DNA of 64,000 nucleotides from Chamaelirium japonicum (taxonomy: Eukaryota > Streptophyta > Magnoliopsida > Liliales > Melanthiaceae): contig OX393554.1 of NCBI GenBank assembly GCA_947650365.1, forward strand, positions 33,340,704-33,404,703, given 5' to 3'. The notes beneath the pieces are model-generated. The model saw only the letters and a list, made by a program, of their open reading frames with translations. It was not told the DNA's origin and searched no databases. Shown piece by piece: positions 33,936 through 46,129 of the stretch. Numbering within the stretch: position 1 is the stretch's first letter; every line of letters begins with the position of its first letter. The position numbers and the translations under genes were made by a program.

Positions 33936-36900
33936 AAGTATTTGAATAGAGAGATAAAGGGATAGAGATATAAGAGAGAGGAAGATACGATGTCCATGAT
34001 GCCGCGGAGTGTTTCCTCGGGTCGTGTGACGGCCAAAAGAGAGTGATCTCTTGCTTTTTACCTCATTTGCCCTTTCTACAAGTTGATCTTAAACTGGGCT
34101 TGGGTCTGACTTAGGCTCAAGCCATACATGTACCTGTCGGGTCCATAACATGAAAATAAATGCTAAAACTGAAATACATTTTCGAATAAATAAAACAAGG
34201 ACACTTCTTAAAATAATTCAGCTGCTTTTCATCTTCTAGAAATGTCAAATCTCATATCCGACGCCATTTTCTAGGATATGTCTCCATCCAGTGCTCCTTG
34301 GATCTCTAATCCACATCACTTTCTCTCTTCGTTGAATGTCAAATCAGTCTCAGTCAACCCCCCACTTATTTTGTATGAAAAAACTAATTTAATCACCTGA
34401 GGCAAATGTCAACCTCGTCTCTTTCAAATTTCACATAGTTTTGTCGACCTCTCATCTTTTTCAAAATTCAAAATTTGAAATCAAAACCTCTTTGGTTACT
34501 CCCTTTTCTTTTATAAAAACCAAGAGAAACGCAAAATAGGTGTGATTGGAGAAGAAAAGAAAAGAGATAATTCCATGTGCAAAGATCCTATTTCCCTTTT
34601 GTTGTCAAACTCCATTCACTCTCCTTCCTCATTTTCTTCATGTCCATCACATTCTAACTAACTTTAAATCTTGCCACAGTGGACTTCATTAGTGGCCTAC
34701 AAAGCATTTGTGTTTACAAATATAGAAGAGTCTCTTATGATCTGTAATACCCTTAAATTCCTCTCGATGAGCTCTATTCTTCCTTCTAGTGCCTTATACC
34801 TTCGACCACTCTTCTTGTCCTACCATTGTTCCTCATACACCGAAAAGATTATATAGTTGTATTTATCTTAGCAAATTTGTTGTGTTAATTTTTGTAATTT
34901 TTTATGTAATTAGTTCTTGGTTTGTGCTATGGGTTTATTTTTGTGAGAATGCTTCGCAGAATCCCAGTTAACATTGTATGCATGTTCTTACCTAGTGATT
35001 GGTCCCCTTTGGGTATTTTTACCGGTTGTGGGTTTTTGCAGTTAAACTCGAAATTTGAATCCGATCAAACCAATTACTCTCCAAAAAAATACATTTGGAA
35101 TTCAGATAGAATTTAGAAGTTAGGATATGCCAAAGGTACTCAAGCTAGTCCTCTTGGGGCTGCATAGTACCTCTTTACTTTTCTTTTTTTATACTTCTTT
35201 TGGATTCCTATGGGTTCACTTGCTTGATCATGCCTTGCTCCTCACTGGAAAACAAATTTGATCACACATGCATCAAATGGATTTTGAACCACAATTAGTG
35301 GATTTCTCTTGGGTGATCAATGAATCTCGCCAACTTTATGAGAGGATCTTAAGTTGTTTTTGTAGTAATTGGAGGACCCACATAGAGAACCACTTGTGGC
35401 CCTTGTGGGTGACAAAACAAATCACCCCATTCATCCGTCCACATGGCCTAGACAGGTAGCCACAGGTGGTGCCATCGCTCTCTCGATCTAGCTCAGAGCC
35501 TCAGATAACCAAAGTTCCAAAGGCTCAAGGAAAGAACGTCAACCCTACCTCTAAGCGTGGTTCAAGTTACCACTTAAAACAAATGGCCGATTTGGAGACA
35601 GACAACGCCCACATGAGATCAGGGCTTTCCAATCCCAATTCCAGCCCAAAATAGATGGCTGACTTGGGAGACGATTGTCCTCCAGGCGAAGTTTGGGTTG
35701 AGTATCCCGACATCTGCCCCATCCCTAGTCGGTACGTCAACATCCTCAAGCGTGACTCCCATGTCTCTTGAAGCAACACAGACGGTTCAGGCCAACGCGT
35801 CATAGCTGACTATCCCAAAGATCATGGGGTAAGCGTGTCACAGTTGGCAACCCTAGAGACTGGGATAGGCCTCGATCATAGGCTATAGGAGGGCATAATG
35901 GTCGGTAGTGTATGAAAACACTGTACTGGCCATGCCTTGCCATTATGTTGCTTGTTGTTACATGTGGTAATGCTCAATGATGGACATGCCATATACGACA
36001 GTCATGGATTCTCACCTAATCAGAGGTTAGGTCATGGCGACTAGAGCAGTTATGGAGTATAGGGGTGACATGCAAGAGGAGTGACATGCAAGGGGAGTGG
36101 CTCGACCTTTGTGAGCATGCTTTGGCCTGGGAATCACCATCCTCCCCCATATACTATAAAAACAGCCCTAAGGGCACAATGTATGGATTCGAACTCAACT
36201 TTTTCACATTTACCCATTATTTGAGCCGATACTAACTTGAGCATTGAAGGTCCTTCGGTATCCCTAGGGGTCATATGGATTTTGCCGGTCGAAGGTGTGC
36301 TGACGATCCAGCTTCCTTCCATGACGTTTGGCAGTAACGCATCGATGAACTGACTTTCATCTTTGACTTCCGTTTCAGTAGTTAGAATCTTAGGAGAGGT
36401 GAAGGAGCCCAAAATTCCACGCACCACTGAGGAGAAATTAGGTAGATGAAGATTTGTCGAAGATAGATTCATCCAAAATTTTCATATTGTAAATCAGTAG
36501 ACATAAATTTGGGAAATGGAGATCCTTCGAAGATAGATAGTTTCGTACTCAATACATTATGTTTAAGCAAGTTTGTTTGATTTCATAGTAGAATTGTGGT
36601 TTTTGGATCAAAGCATATTGTCTGTTAATTTCAACCATACACGGGTTTTTAGCCCAAAGAAATTAAAAGTAATATCATCTTGGTATGCCCATTTGCTATG
36701 TATTAGGTAGTGCTTTTTCTATCTTCACTTTAGTATGTTTTTTTTTAATAATTTAGCCTGGGCAGTTTTTTTGCCTTTTGCCGTTTGATAACCACATCCT
36801 CATGATATGATTTACAAAATCGGTGGAGATATATCCCTTAACAGAAATAATGGTAAAGAAAGATTCATAAAGCCGACTCTAAATAGCTGGAACATGGCTT

Positions 36901-37800
36901 GAGGGTTATGGTTATGGTATGGTGTCGAGGTCCATGAGTCCACGGTCTATTTGGCGTAGTCTTGACCCTTCTATGGTTGCAGTATGGAGGTAGAGTTGTC
37001 TTCACATTGCCCCCCCAAGTCATCTCCATCAACTCAGTCATTATGGTCTCATCATGCTTATCAATTGAAGTCTTCCCATGTATATTATTTCGTTTCAAGT
37101 TTCTTTTTTTTTTTTTGAGCAAATATTTCGTTTCAAATTTCATGAGTAAAACAAGGGCATGTCCTCCATTAAACTCATGAGCATGGGTAAAGTGTTACCT
37201 GTGTTGTGCTTTGCCACCATTAGTGAAAAAGCCACACAACTAACAAACTAAGAGTCTTTTCTGTTGGACTCGTACAGTGACCATACTTCCAACTTGGATC
37301 CTTAGATCAATAGGATCTATGAGTAAAAGAGGCCGCAAAATATATGGAGATTGTGGTGTGAACAATTATAAATGCAAAGATAAATAAACGGTAAAAGAAT
37401 ACTAGTTTAAGCATACTTGTTCCTTAGCGAAGGTCTATGTAGTTGTGTAGCTCGGTGAATTTCACGGCACACGACACTTATTTGACATCTTCATCTTGGT
37501 ATCCAGAATGACTTTTATAGATTCAAAATATTTTACCAGACTTTGGGTTTTTAAGTTGATCTTATACTTCTAGATTTCTGAAATTTTTTCCGGTCCAAAA
37601 TACTTTGAGGTTTTTTTTCCACCGAATTTTCTTTTTTAGCAAAAAGTTATAAAGTCTGATTTTGTATAGGAACTGAAAAATTACATTTTGATTCCTTTAT
37701 ATTTTGATTTTTATCATATTTTTATTAAATCCAAGTAGGGGGTATTTACTTATTTATGTAAAATAACTTAAAGTAAATGGAGAACATAAAGATCATTTAC
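33936..37800. other. intergenic, no gene recognised
   Basis: AT-rich with short chance frames. The best frames (for example 35268-35654 plus and 36134-36472 minus) match no family I can name. No RNA gene seen. Confidence 0.4.
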
Positions 37801-37964
37801 CGAAATGTTTTTTTGTATAAATATGGCTGTCATGCTGAAATACCTTATCCTGAACCCAAGCCTAGTTTTGCTGAGTGCTGAGTTCCAAAACCCGAAACTG
37901 GAGGGTTTCGGGACCGGTTCCGACCGAAACCGATCCGAAATGATCGAAACGGATCGGTTTCGGC

Positions 37965-39132
37965 CAATGTTATCAGACCCGGACCGGAAGTTGACCCGGT
38001 CTAGAGCCCGGGTCACGGGTCTCTGGTTCAACCGTCGGGTCAACCGGTTGAACCGGTAATATGTTTAAATTAATAAATAAATAATATACATATTAAAAAT
38101 AATAGCAAATTTAACTTACCCGCAAAAGTTATATGCTAATTAGTAAGTCACTCCCCTTTTAAAAGGGTTATTTTGACTTTGCCCCCCAAATTTAGCCTTG
38201 AATTAGACTTTACCCCCCATGTTTTCATTCATTAGACTTTACCCTCCAAAACTAACTGATCCGTCAGCTCACCCTTCAGCTGACGGAAAAGAAAAAAAGT
38301 TTTGGGGGGTGAGCTGACAGAACAGTTATTTTTGGGGGGTAAAATGTAATTAATGAAATATGGGGGGTAAAGCCTAATTCAAGGCAAAATTTGGGGGCCA
38401 AAGTCAAAATAACCCAAAAAAAACGTCAACCTCACATATCTCACCAGTCACCGTTCACATTTCTCTCTCCCCCCCTGCTTCTCGATCCCTCTTTTATTTT
38501 TTTTGCCGGCCACCTTCTCAATCCCTCGATGGAAACCCTCCCTTAACCTCCGACGATCCTCCTCCTCCTCTGCCCTCCTCCGCCACCTCCCCCCCTCCCC
38601 CCCCTCCAAAAAAAAAAAAAAAAAAAATCAAACCCTCAACCACTCAATCCCTTCTATGGATCCGTGGTCAGGTGGCACTCAACCCCTCGGCCGTCGTTGA
38701 TCCGATCCACGATCTCGTCCGTGCCCGCGTCCTGCCGGCGGGGCTCCTCCCCCAAGTGATGGAGTCTACTCTATGGATGAGGCCACCGGTACTCGGTACC
38801 CGATGTTGTCGGCAGTCGGCTCTCGGCGTCGAACGGTGAATGGTGAACAGTGTCTAGGGCTTTCCACTCGAATACCCGACGTCGTCGACAGTCGGTACCC
38901 GACGTCGCTCTAGCTCCCAAATCCTTCCCCCCTTTCGGTTTTTCTTTTTTAAATCCAGGCGAGAATCGTCGGTTTTTAAACGGGCTGGGTCAGGCGGGTC
39001 AGCAAAGACCCGACCGGGTCAAGAGGATTTCACCGGGTCATAGGTATTTCCGATCAGATTGACCAACTGAACCGGCCGAGGGTCCGGGTTACCGGTCCGA
39101 CCGGACGGTCCGGTCCGGTTCTGATAACATTG
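37965..39132. mobile_element. hAT-type element with ACCGGG-rich ends, 1.17 kb
   Basis: TIRs CAATGTTATCAGACCCGGAC and, at the right end inverted, CAATGTTATCAGAACCGGAC. A perfect 8-bp target duplication GTTTCGGC lies at 37957-37964 and 39133-39140. Non-coding. It contains the palindromic MITE at 38165-38415. Confidence 0.9.
38165..38415. mobile_element. near-palindromic MITE
   Basis: It runs GGGTTATTTTGACTTTG to its inverse CAAAGTCAAAATAACCC with arms of about 110-120 bp (CCCCCCAAATTT, TTGAATTAG, TTTACCCCCCAT and their inverses). The centre is near TCAGCTGACGG. The flanks are A-rich, so the target duplication is ambiguous. The transcript could fold into one long hairpin. Confidence 0.85.
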
Positions 39133-39445
39133 GTTTCGGCCGAATCTCCAAACCCTACTTTACACATGCTAGTATAAAATAGATTGTCTTTTGTTTAATA
39201 AAATCTGATTTGGGTATATGCATACTTTCTGAATTTTCATCATAAAATTGCACAAAATCTTCCGTTCTAACTTGGAATCTACGAGTCTTAACTAGTTTTC
39301 ATTGTTCGGCATCCGAGTGTTTTCCGGTTTACATTATTTGGAATCAGAGTTCTTTCTGGTTTGCCTCAAGAAGACATTACTTGGACGTGCGAAGTCGATT
39401 GATTTCGACTTATTCATGATGAAAACAATGTAAATATATTTAAAT

Positions 39446-39705
39446 ATATAATGATTATCATTTTTTTTTAGTTTATTGGTATTCCACCTTGGTTATCATT
39501 GTTCATGCAAGCTTACTATGTGTTTGGTGTGTGTTTTATAAAAATAATTAATGTAAATGTGTATGTACAACTATATGTGATGATTATCAATTTTTTTTCT
39601 TCAATTTACTTGTATTCCATCTTAGTTATCATTGCCCATGCAAGCTTATTATGTGTTTGGTGTGTGTTTTATAAAAATAATTCATTTAAATATGTATGCC
39701 GAACT
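39446..39705. repeat. tandem duplication, about 130-bp unit
   Basis: Copies at about 39446-39576 and 39577-39705 share ATGATTATCA, GTATTCCA, CTTAGTTATCATTG, CATGCAAGCTTA and GTGTTTGGTGTGTGTTTTAT. Confidence 0.9.
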
Positions 39706-40045
39706 ATAAAAGACTTAAATCTAAAAAAAATAACATCAAAAATATCATTTTTTACCATTTCGAGAGTTTTACATCATTTCGGTCGAAATTTTGGTTTCAG
39801 CCTGAATCGAAATCTGACAAGAAATCAAAATTTAAAGTCATGGTAAAGATGTTGCACCTTACACCTTCTTCAAGCTGTCGTACCAAGAAGAACCTCAGTG
39901 TCACATCATGCACATCATGGAGGGACCAAGGCGTCACACCATGGTTTAAGAAAAAGACTCACTTTCGCTTCTAGAAACATATTCATAAATTTGTTGTAAT
40001 TAGTAATCCTCCTTACATGTATATGTATCAGTATACTATCAAACC

Positions 40046-40544
40046 CATTGTTGTCAAGGCGCACGCACGCACGCACCCAAAGATAACTAGGCCCCAGTGC
40101 GCCTAGGCGAACAACACTAAGCGACGGCCTAGGCGCACACTTAGTTTTAGGCATTTATTTTTGTTTTTTTTTTAAAGTAAAACCCAACCCGCCCCCATCT
40201 TCTTTGTTCATTTTGTTGTTGTATACTTGTTTATACTATGTGTTCAGTGTTCATTGTGTTACATGCATTTGATTATAATATGCTCAATTTTATGTTAGCA
40301 AGTGTTCGTATTCTATTTGTTCCTTTTGTTGATTACTTGTGTCATTGTGTTGCATGCATTTGACTAATATGCTCAATTTCATCATTTTCGTGTTAATAAG
40401 GTGTTACATTGCTGCCTATTACATATATACCTGCAAGTATAGACTATACATATATACCCGTGCCTGGAGGATGCCTATGCACATAAGGCCACACCTAGGC
40501 TCCTAGGCTCCCTTCGGGCGCCTAGCCTCACCTTGACAACTATG
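40046..40544. mobile_element. hAT-type MITE with GGCGCCTAGG-rich ends
   Basis: The ends are CATTGTTGTCAAGGCG and, inverted, CATAGTTGTCAAGGTG. The flanking octamers ATCAAACC and TTCAAACT match at 6 of 8. The inner ends are rich in GCGCCTAGGC. The centre is AT-rich and non-coding. Confidence 0.7.
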
Positions 40545-41540
40545 TTCAAACTTACCCAAAATCCAATCATAATCAACATTGAACTTCCCTAATCCAAAAT
40601 ACTACTGAACTTGGACCCCTTCAAACACTCCTACAAAAATTCGACTTCTAATGCGACTAAACAATGACCAGAAAACTGTTTTGGAATTACAAATAAGAAA
40701 CCAAAAACAACTCAAACTAGGGTTTCCATTTTCGCTCATATTGGGTTTCCTCTTTAAGGGATTAGGATTGTTAAATTCCAATCACGTAAGCACTAAACTT
40801 TTTGTTGACTTACAAATATGCCCTGAGGGACTAAAAATAAGAATGAAGTTGAACATTAATGATGCAACTCATCCTATTAGATGCATGCTTGTAAATAACT
40901 TCATTAACTTTGTCTAAGTGACTCCGTCTTTCATCACCCAACCTTAATATGTTTATTGTACATATAGAATAATGTTGCCCATAGTGTTACGTCATAGTAG
41001 AACTCTCTTCAGCCTTTTAGCATGCAAAAATTGCAAGAAACTCCAAAAACACTGCTCACTAATTGTACATGTTGTATATCATGTTATCTCTTCATTTAAT
41101 ATATATTGATATCTTTTAATGTAGTCTCTTTGTGGCATCTCTTCCGGCTTGAGTATAGTGTCATTTTCATTTCACTTGCATTCCTTATACTTCAATTATC
41201 TTTTTCTCTGTATTTGTTATATGTAATTGTTGCTGTATAATCATTATTTGGATCTTTGTGTTCATTTTGGAACTCTCAACATTCAAAGATTCCTTCTATT
41301 TATTTCTTAGTGTAACTTCTAATAATATTTATGTTGTGAAGGTCACAGTTTCTTTGTTCTTTCTCTATGGCTTAGAATGTCTCGTTCGAATGTTTACTTC
41401 TGTAATTTTACATCGCTTGGTATGCCAACTTCTATGATGAACATCTCACTGAACCCTCATTGTGTTGTTTCCTCCATTTACTGAATATGCAAAGTTCCTA
41501 TTTTTGTTAGGTAGCTGAGATGCTGAACCTAGTATCTATT
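40545..41540. other. upstream region of the BED/DUF659 gene
   Basis: AT-rich. A splice-acceptor-like TATCTATTGCAG ends at 41544, four bases before the start codon, so a 5' UTR intron is likely. No clear TATA box was assigned. Confidence 0.4.
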
Positions 41541-41548
41541 GCAGGATA

Positions 41549-43716
41549 ATGGTCAGAGGAAGAGATGCTTGTTGGGAGCACTGTGTCTTGGTTGATGCTA
41601 CAAGGCAGAAAGTTAGGTGCAACTATTGCCAGCGTGAGTTTAGTGGAGGGGTCTATAGGATGAAGTTTCATTTGGCTCAAATCAAGAACAAAGACATAGT
41701 CCCATGTACCGAAGTCCCAGATGATGTAAGAGATCTTATTCATAGCTTATTAAATACACCCAGAAAACAGAAAACTACTAAGAAGCCAAAGATAGACCGG
41801 GCACAAAATGATCCACAAAATAGTTCCTCCGCCAGTGGTGGTTTTCATGCCAATAATGTGGGATCTAGCGGACAAAATGGCAGCACGTGCCCATCCTTGT
41901 TAGTGCCGCGCCCTTCACCAAGTGCCCAGCCAGCGATGGATGATGCTCAAAGGCAAAAGCATGACGAGGCCGATAAAAAAATTGCCCTCTTTTTCTTTCA
42001 TAACTCTATCCCCTCCAGTGCCTCTAGATCTACCTATTATCAGGCAATGATTGATGCGGTAGCAGAATGTGGGTCTGGCTATAAAGCTCCGACATATGAG
42101 GCTTTAAGATCAACTCTGTTGGAAAAGGTGAAGGGGGAAATACATGACGGTTACAAGAAACAAAGACATGAATGGAAAGAAACAGGTTGCACAATATTGT
42201 CAGACAGTTGGTCAGATGGCCGATCAAGATCGATTCTAGTCTTTTCAGTTGTTTCACCAAAGGGTGCACTATTCCTAAAATCAGTCGATGTATCAGCTCA
42301 TGTAGATGATGCGTATTACCTGTTTGAGTTGCTTGATTCGGTTATCAAGGAGGTTGGTGTAGAAAATGTCGTGCAGGTTATAACTGATAGTGCAACCAGT
42401 TATGCTTGTGCAGGAGGGCTTCTCCTAAAGAAGTATCCTTCATTATTTTGGTCTCCATGTGCTTCATATTGTGTTGAGAAGATGTTGGAGGATATCAGTA
42501 AGCAGGAATGGGTGAGTACGGTCTTGGAGGAGGCAACGACCATTGCACGATTTATATATGGTAACGAGTGGATATTGAATATGATGAGAAAATTTACCGG
42601 GGGATGCGAATTGATTCGGCCGAAACTCACTAGATTTGTTACCCATTTTCTTTCCCTGAGGTCGATTGTGATTCAAGAAGATAATTTGAAGCACATGTTT
42701 GCACATGCTGATTGGATGTCATCCGTATACAGCCGAAGGCCTGATGCGCAAGCGATTAAGTCATTGCTATATTTAGAAAGATTTTGGAAATCAGCAAATG
42801 AGGCCGTCAACGTGTCGGACCCGCTCGTCAAACTACTAAGGGTGGTTGATGGCGACATGCCTGCAATGGGATACATATACGAGGGTATAGAAAGGGCAAA
42901 ACTGGCGATCAAGGTATTTTATAAAGGGTGTGAAGAGAAGTATATGCCGATTTTGGAAATAATCGAGAGGAGATGGAGTACGCAACTTATTTCTCACCTA
43001 CATGCGGCTGCGGCTTTCCTTAATCCTTCAATCTTCTACAACCCGAATTTCAAGTTTGATGCCAATATGAGAAATGGCTTTCATGCAGCCATGTGGAAAA
43101 TGTTTCCAGAAGAGAAAGATAAGATCGAACTTACCAAGGAGCAGCCGTTATATTTAAATTCGCAAGGCGCTCTAGGAAGTGAGTTTGCTATCATGGGGAG
43201 GGCATTGAATTCTCCCGGTATGTGCAAAAAAGATTATTTGGTTGAAACTATCTAGACTCTGAACTCACCTATCTAATGAGTTTCTATGAGTTAGATTTTG
43301 TGGAATCCTATATCCAATCTAACCTTTCGTTCTCTCGCATGTTACCAGGTGACTGGTGGGCGGCATATGGTTATGAAGTTCCTGTGCTGCAGAGGGTTGC
43401 GTTGCGGATACTAAGCCAACCGTGCAGTTCGTACTGGTACAAGTGGAATTGGAGCACTTTCGAGAGCGTGCACGCCAAGAAACGCAACAAGATGGAAATG
43501 AAAAAGCTGAGTGATTTGGTTTTCGTGCACTGTAATCTCCGATTACGAGCCATTTGTCAAAATAGGGACGGAAAATGTAAACCCATTGTATATGATGAGA
43601 TAGATGTGAGTTCCGAGTGGCCTACGGAGTCCGAATCTTCGTCCCTTCTGTTGGACGACTCGTGGTTAGATAGTCTGCCCTTTGAATGCAGGGGTAGCCC
43701 TTCAACTTATGAATGA
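41549..43716 (+). CDS. BED zinc finger / DUF659 / hAT-dimerisation domain protein
   Basis: Two exons, 41549-43217 and 43349-43716, joined in phase 1 (CCCG|GTATGT, then CCAG|GTGACTGG), giving 678 residues. Domains: a BED-type finger at about 24-53 (Cys24, Cys27, His41, Cys53), a low-complexity linker, DUF659 at about 150-300 (TGCTILSDSWSD, VVQVITDSATSY), the rest of an RNase-H-like transposase fold, and a hAT C-terminal dimerisation block across the splice junction (GDWWAAYGYEVPVLQRVA, SSYWYKWNWSTFE, FVHCNLRL). The frame is intact. No TIR or 8-bp duplication was seen beside it. Intact single-gene proteins of this architecture are common in plants and usually considered domesticated hAT transposases acting as nuclear DNA-binding proteins. 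Whether the catalytic acidic triad is complete cannot be judged here. The role in the plant is unknown. Confidence 0.92.
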
Positions 43717-45925
43717 AATGAGAATATTAACAACTTTCATGTTCCTAATTCATCTTTCTCTATGTATTTGAAGTGTTTTATCGTACGCATTATGCATTCG
43801 AGACTCATTTGATTGTTTAATCAATCGATATCATAGTTGTTGTGAGGTGGCGTATCGTTTATTATCGTTATATTGTTGGAGATTTAATAAATTAGTTTTA
43901 ATTGTTGCGTCCATGCGGTACAGTGTTACTGCGTTAGCGGTGTTTGTAGTTAAACTTGAGTTGGACTGGACCATGAATCCCACGTTTGGGTCACGAGGCG
44001 ACATGGTAGTGACAGTGTATTTGTGCAGGCAACATGGCAGTCCCAGGACCCTGCCCCTTCTTTCCCTCGTTACGATTGCCGTGCCTTGTGCTCGGTGGCC
44101 AAGTAACCACCAGTCCTGGCCAACGGCCGTCATGCCGAGACATCGACCCTTTTTCCTTTTGTTATGTTGTCATCAGTCTCGGCCGATGTCGAGACACAAC
44201 CAGCCCTGGATGAAACCCAACCCCGATCAACGCTTAGTCGCAATGATGCCGACGGCTTTGCAGGAGCTAGAGGCACCTATCACAAATCCACCGACGCGGC
44301 TCTTGTCCGCCAAAGGTTTCCCTTCCCTTCACTTTCTCTGGTTTGACATAGATGAACTTGACCTAACCTAGACCCTCACTTAATCCATAGTTTTAATGCA
44401 CGTTCATTTTGCGTGCTTGACAGTTCGGGACTGTGACGATCCAGTGGAGTCGCATCGAATGCTAGACAAGTAGGAATTCATGCCCGTCAATTAGGTTACA
44501 CACACATCGTGGCTTCTAATATCTTGACTTGTCCTTAGTTAAATTAAGCATTGGTGTTAATGTGGGTCTTGTCAAACTCGTCGCATGTGGAGTCGTGAGT
44601 TCGGCGATGTATGCACTAAATTTAATAATTAACAATAAAATTACATGAACACCTGTATGTTATTTTTCTTAATTTTAAAACATCAATAAAAAAACTAATC
44701 AATACTAGAATGGTCTTCACCCTTTTAGTAGGAGCGACGAAATCATACCATAATGGGCTTTGGGGTGTGTTTAATGTTAGTTATAAAACTTGCTAATGTG
44801 GGTTGCAAGTGTAGTGCAGATCCAGTGTTAAGCTGATGAAATTGTTAAGCACTGTGTAGGCCTATTTCTTATCCATGCTATGTACAGAAATGATAATTGT
44901 TAGTCTACCTAGTTAGAAGATAGGGACTCCAAGCACACAAGAGACGTGAACCTCCGTGCATACACAATCGAATATCAATAAGTTACAGGTCACGGGCACA
45001 AGTTATGGTAAAGCCAATATGTGTTGTCATCGGAAAAGGATTGTCCTAGCAACCCCGTCCTGGGGTAGTCATAGTCCATGAAGTAAAGCAAGATAGGCGT
45101 TCGAGGTCACTGTGAGAGACGGAAAAATCCTTACGGCCATCTAGGTACGTATGGTGGATGCACGGCGATAAAGGTGACCATCTACATCGAAATAAAAGGT
45201 CCAATAGTAATTCTTGATCAGGGGACAAGATGAACAAAATAATCCAAGATTCAAATTAGGATGAAATCTATTTAATTATTATTTAAACACAATTTTATTA
45301 TTGTTAGACATGGAACTGTAAGCATGAAAAAGTAATGACATTAGTACTTGACATGAGAACATTGATATTGCCATGAATATCTAGTATGTCAAATTAAGCT
45401 AACAAATAAACTATTTTAAAACATGTTCATCTCTAGTTATTAGAACTGTCGACCTATCACAATCTATTAATTTGACTAATCTCCTAGTGATTCATGGGGG
45501 ATACTCATTCCAAACATGAATAGATGTACTCCCGTTAGTAGATTAGCTTGGAGTACTGGTAGCAGTTCGAGTAGAGTCAGAAGCAATAATCTTCTTAGTC
45601 AGTAGCAATTTGTTGGACTTTCTTTCTTATGAAGACTATGTATTTTCTTGGTTTATTGGATTAAGATAATTATAGTTTAGTTTAGTAGTCTTGTGTTTAG
45701 TGTAGAATTAGTTTGCAATGATGCAACTGTAAAAAAAGTATCACTTTTGGGTAGTCCTCTTCTCAATTCCCCAAGCTTAGGGATAGTTCATCATAAATAT
45801 AATAATATAAATAATCTAAATGATCAAACTTGTAGATAGGATCACAAATTCCAGCTTAGTGTCTGATGAGGTTGCTTGGATCGCCGTCGGAGGCTTGGGT
45901 GTCGTGCTCCCTTAGAGGGAATCCT
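43717..45925. other. intergenic, no gene recognised
   Basis: It includes a weak open frame at 43847-44371 with no family resemblance, then AT-rich sequence. No repeat structure stands out. Confidence 0.4.
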
Positions 45926-46129
45926 TTCAAGGTGTAGTGACACAGATGCCCACACATACTGAGAGGGGTTGAAATGCCTCTTCAAGATGCTCTCTCTGTG
46001 ACAACATAAGTTTTCTTTCTTTACTTTTAATCCATAGTCCCACTATCTCCTTAAAGGATTCAGATAATTTACCCAATGGGGTGAGATAGATGACACGTCT
46101 CCGAAACATCCGCCGCACTGTCTGCGAGT

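Larger units (their letters stand above)
37890..39165. mobile_element. TTTCGG-rich MITE relic interrupted by a hAT-type element
   Basis: GGGTTTCGGGACCGGTTCCG at about 37903 and TTCGGCCGAATCTCCAAACCC at about 39135 are the two outer parts of a TTTCGG/CCGAAA-rich segment. It is cut by the element at 37965-39132. The outer ends are not defined. Confidence 0.5.

Noticed and set aside
45990-46000. CTCTG at 45990 as the partner target duplication of the LTR at 50559
   Set aside because: CTCTG also follows 50559, but no LTR end adjoins it on the left, and the sequence there is CT-rich, so chance is likely.
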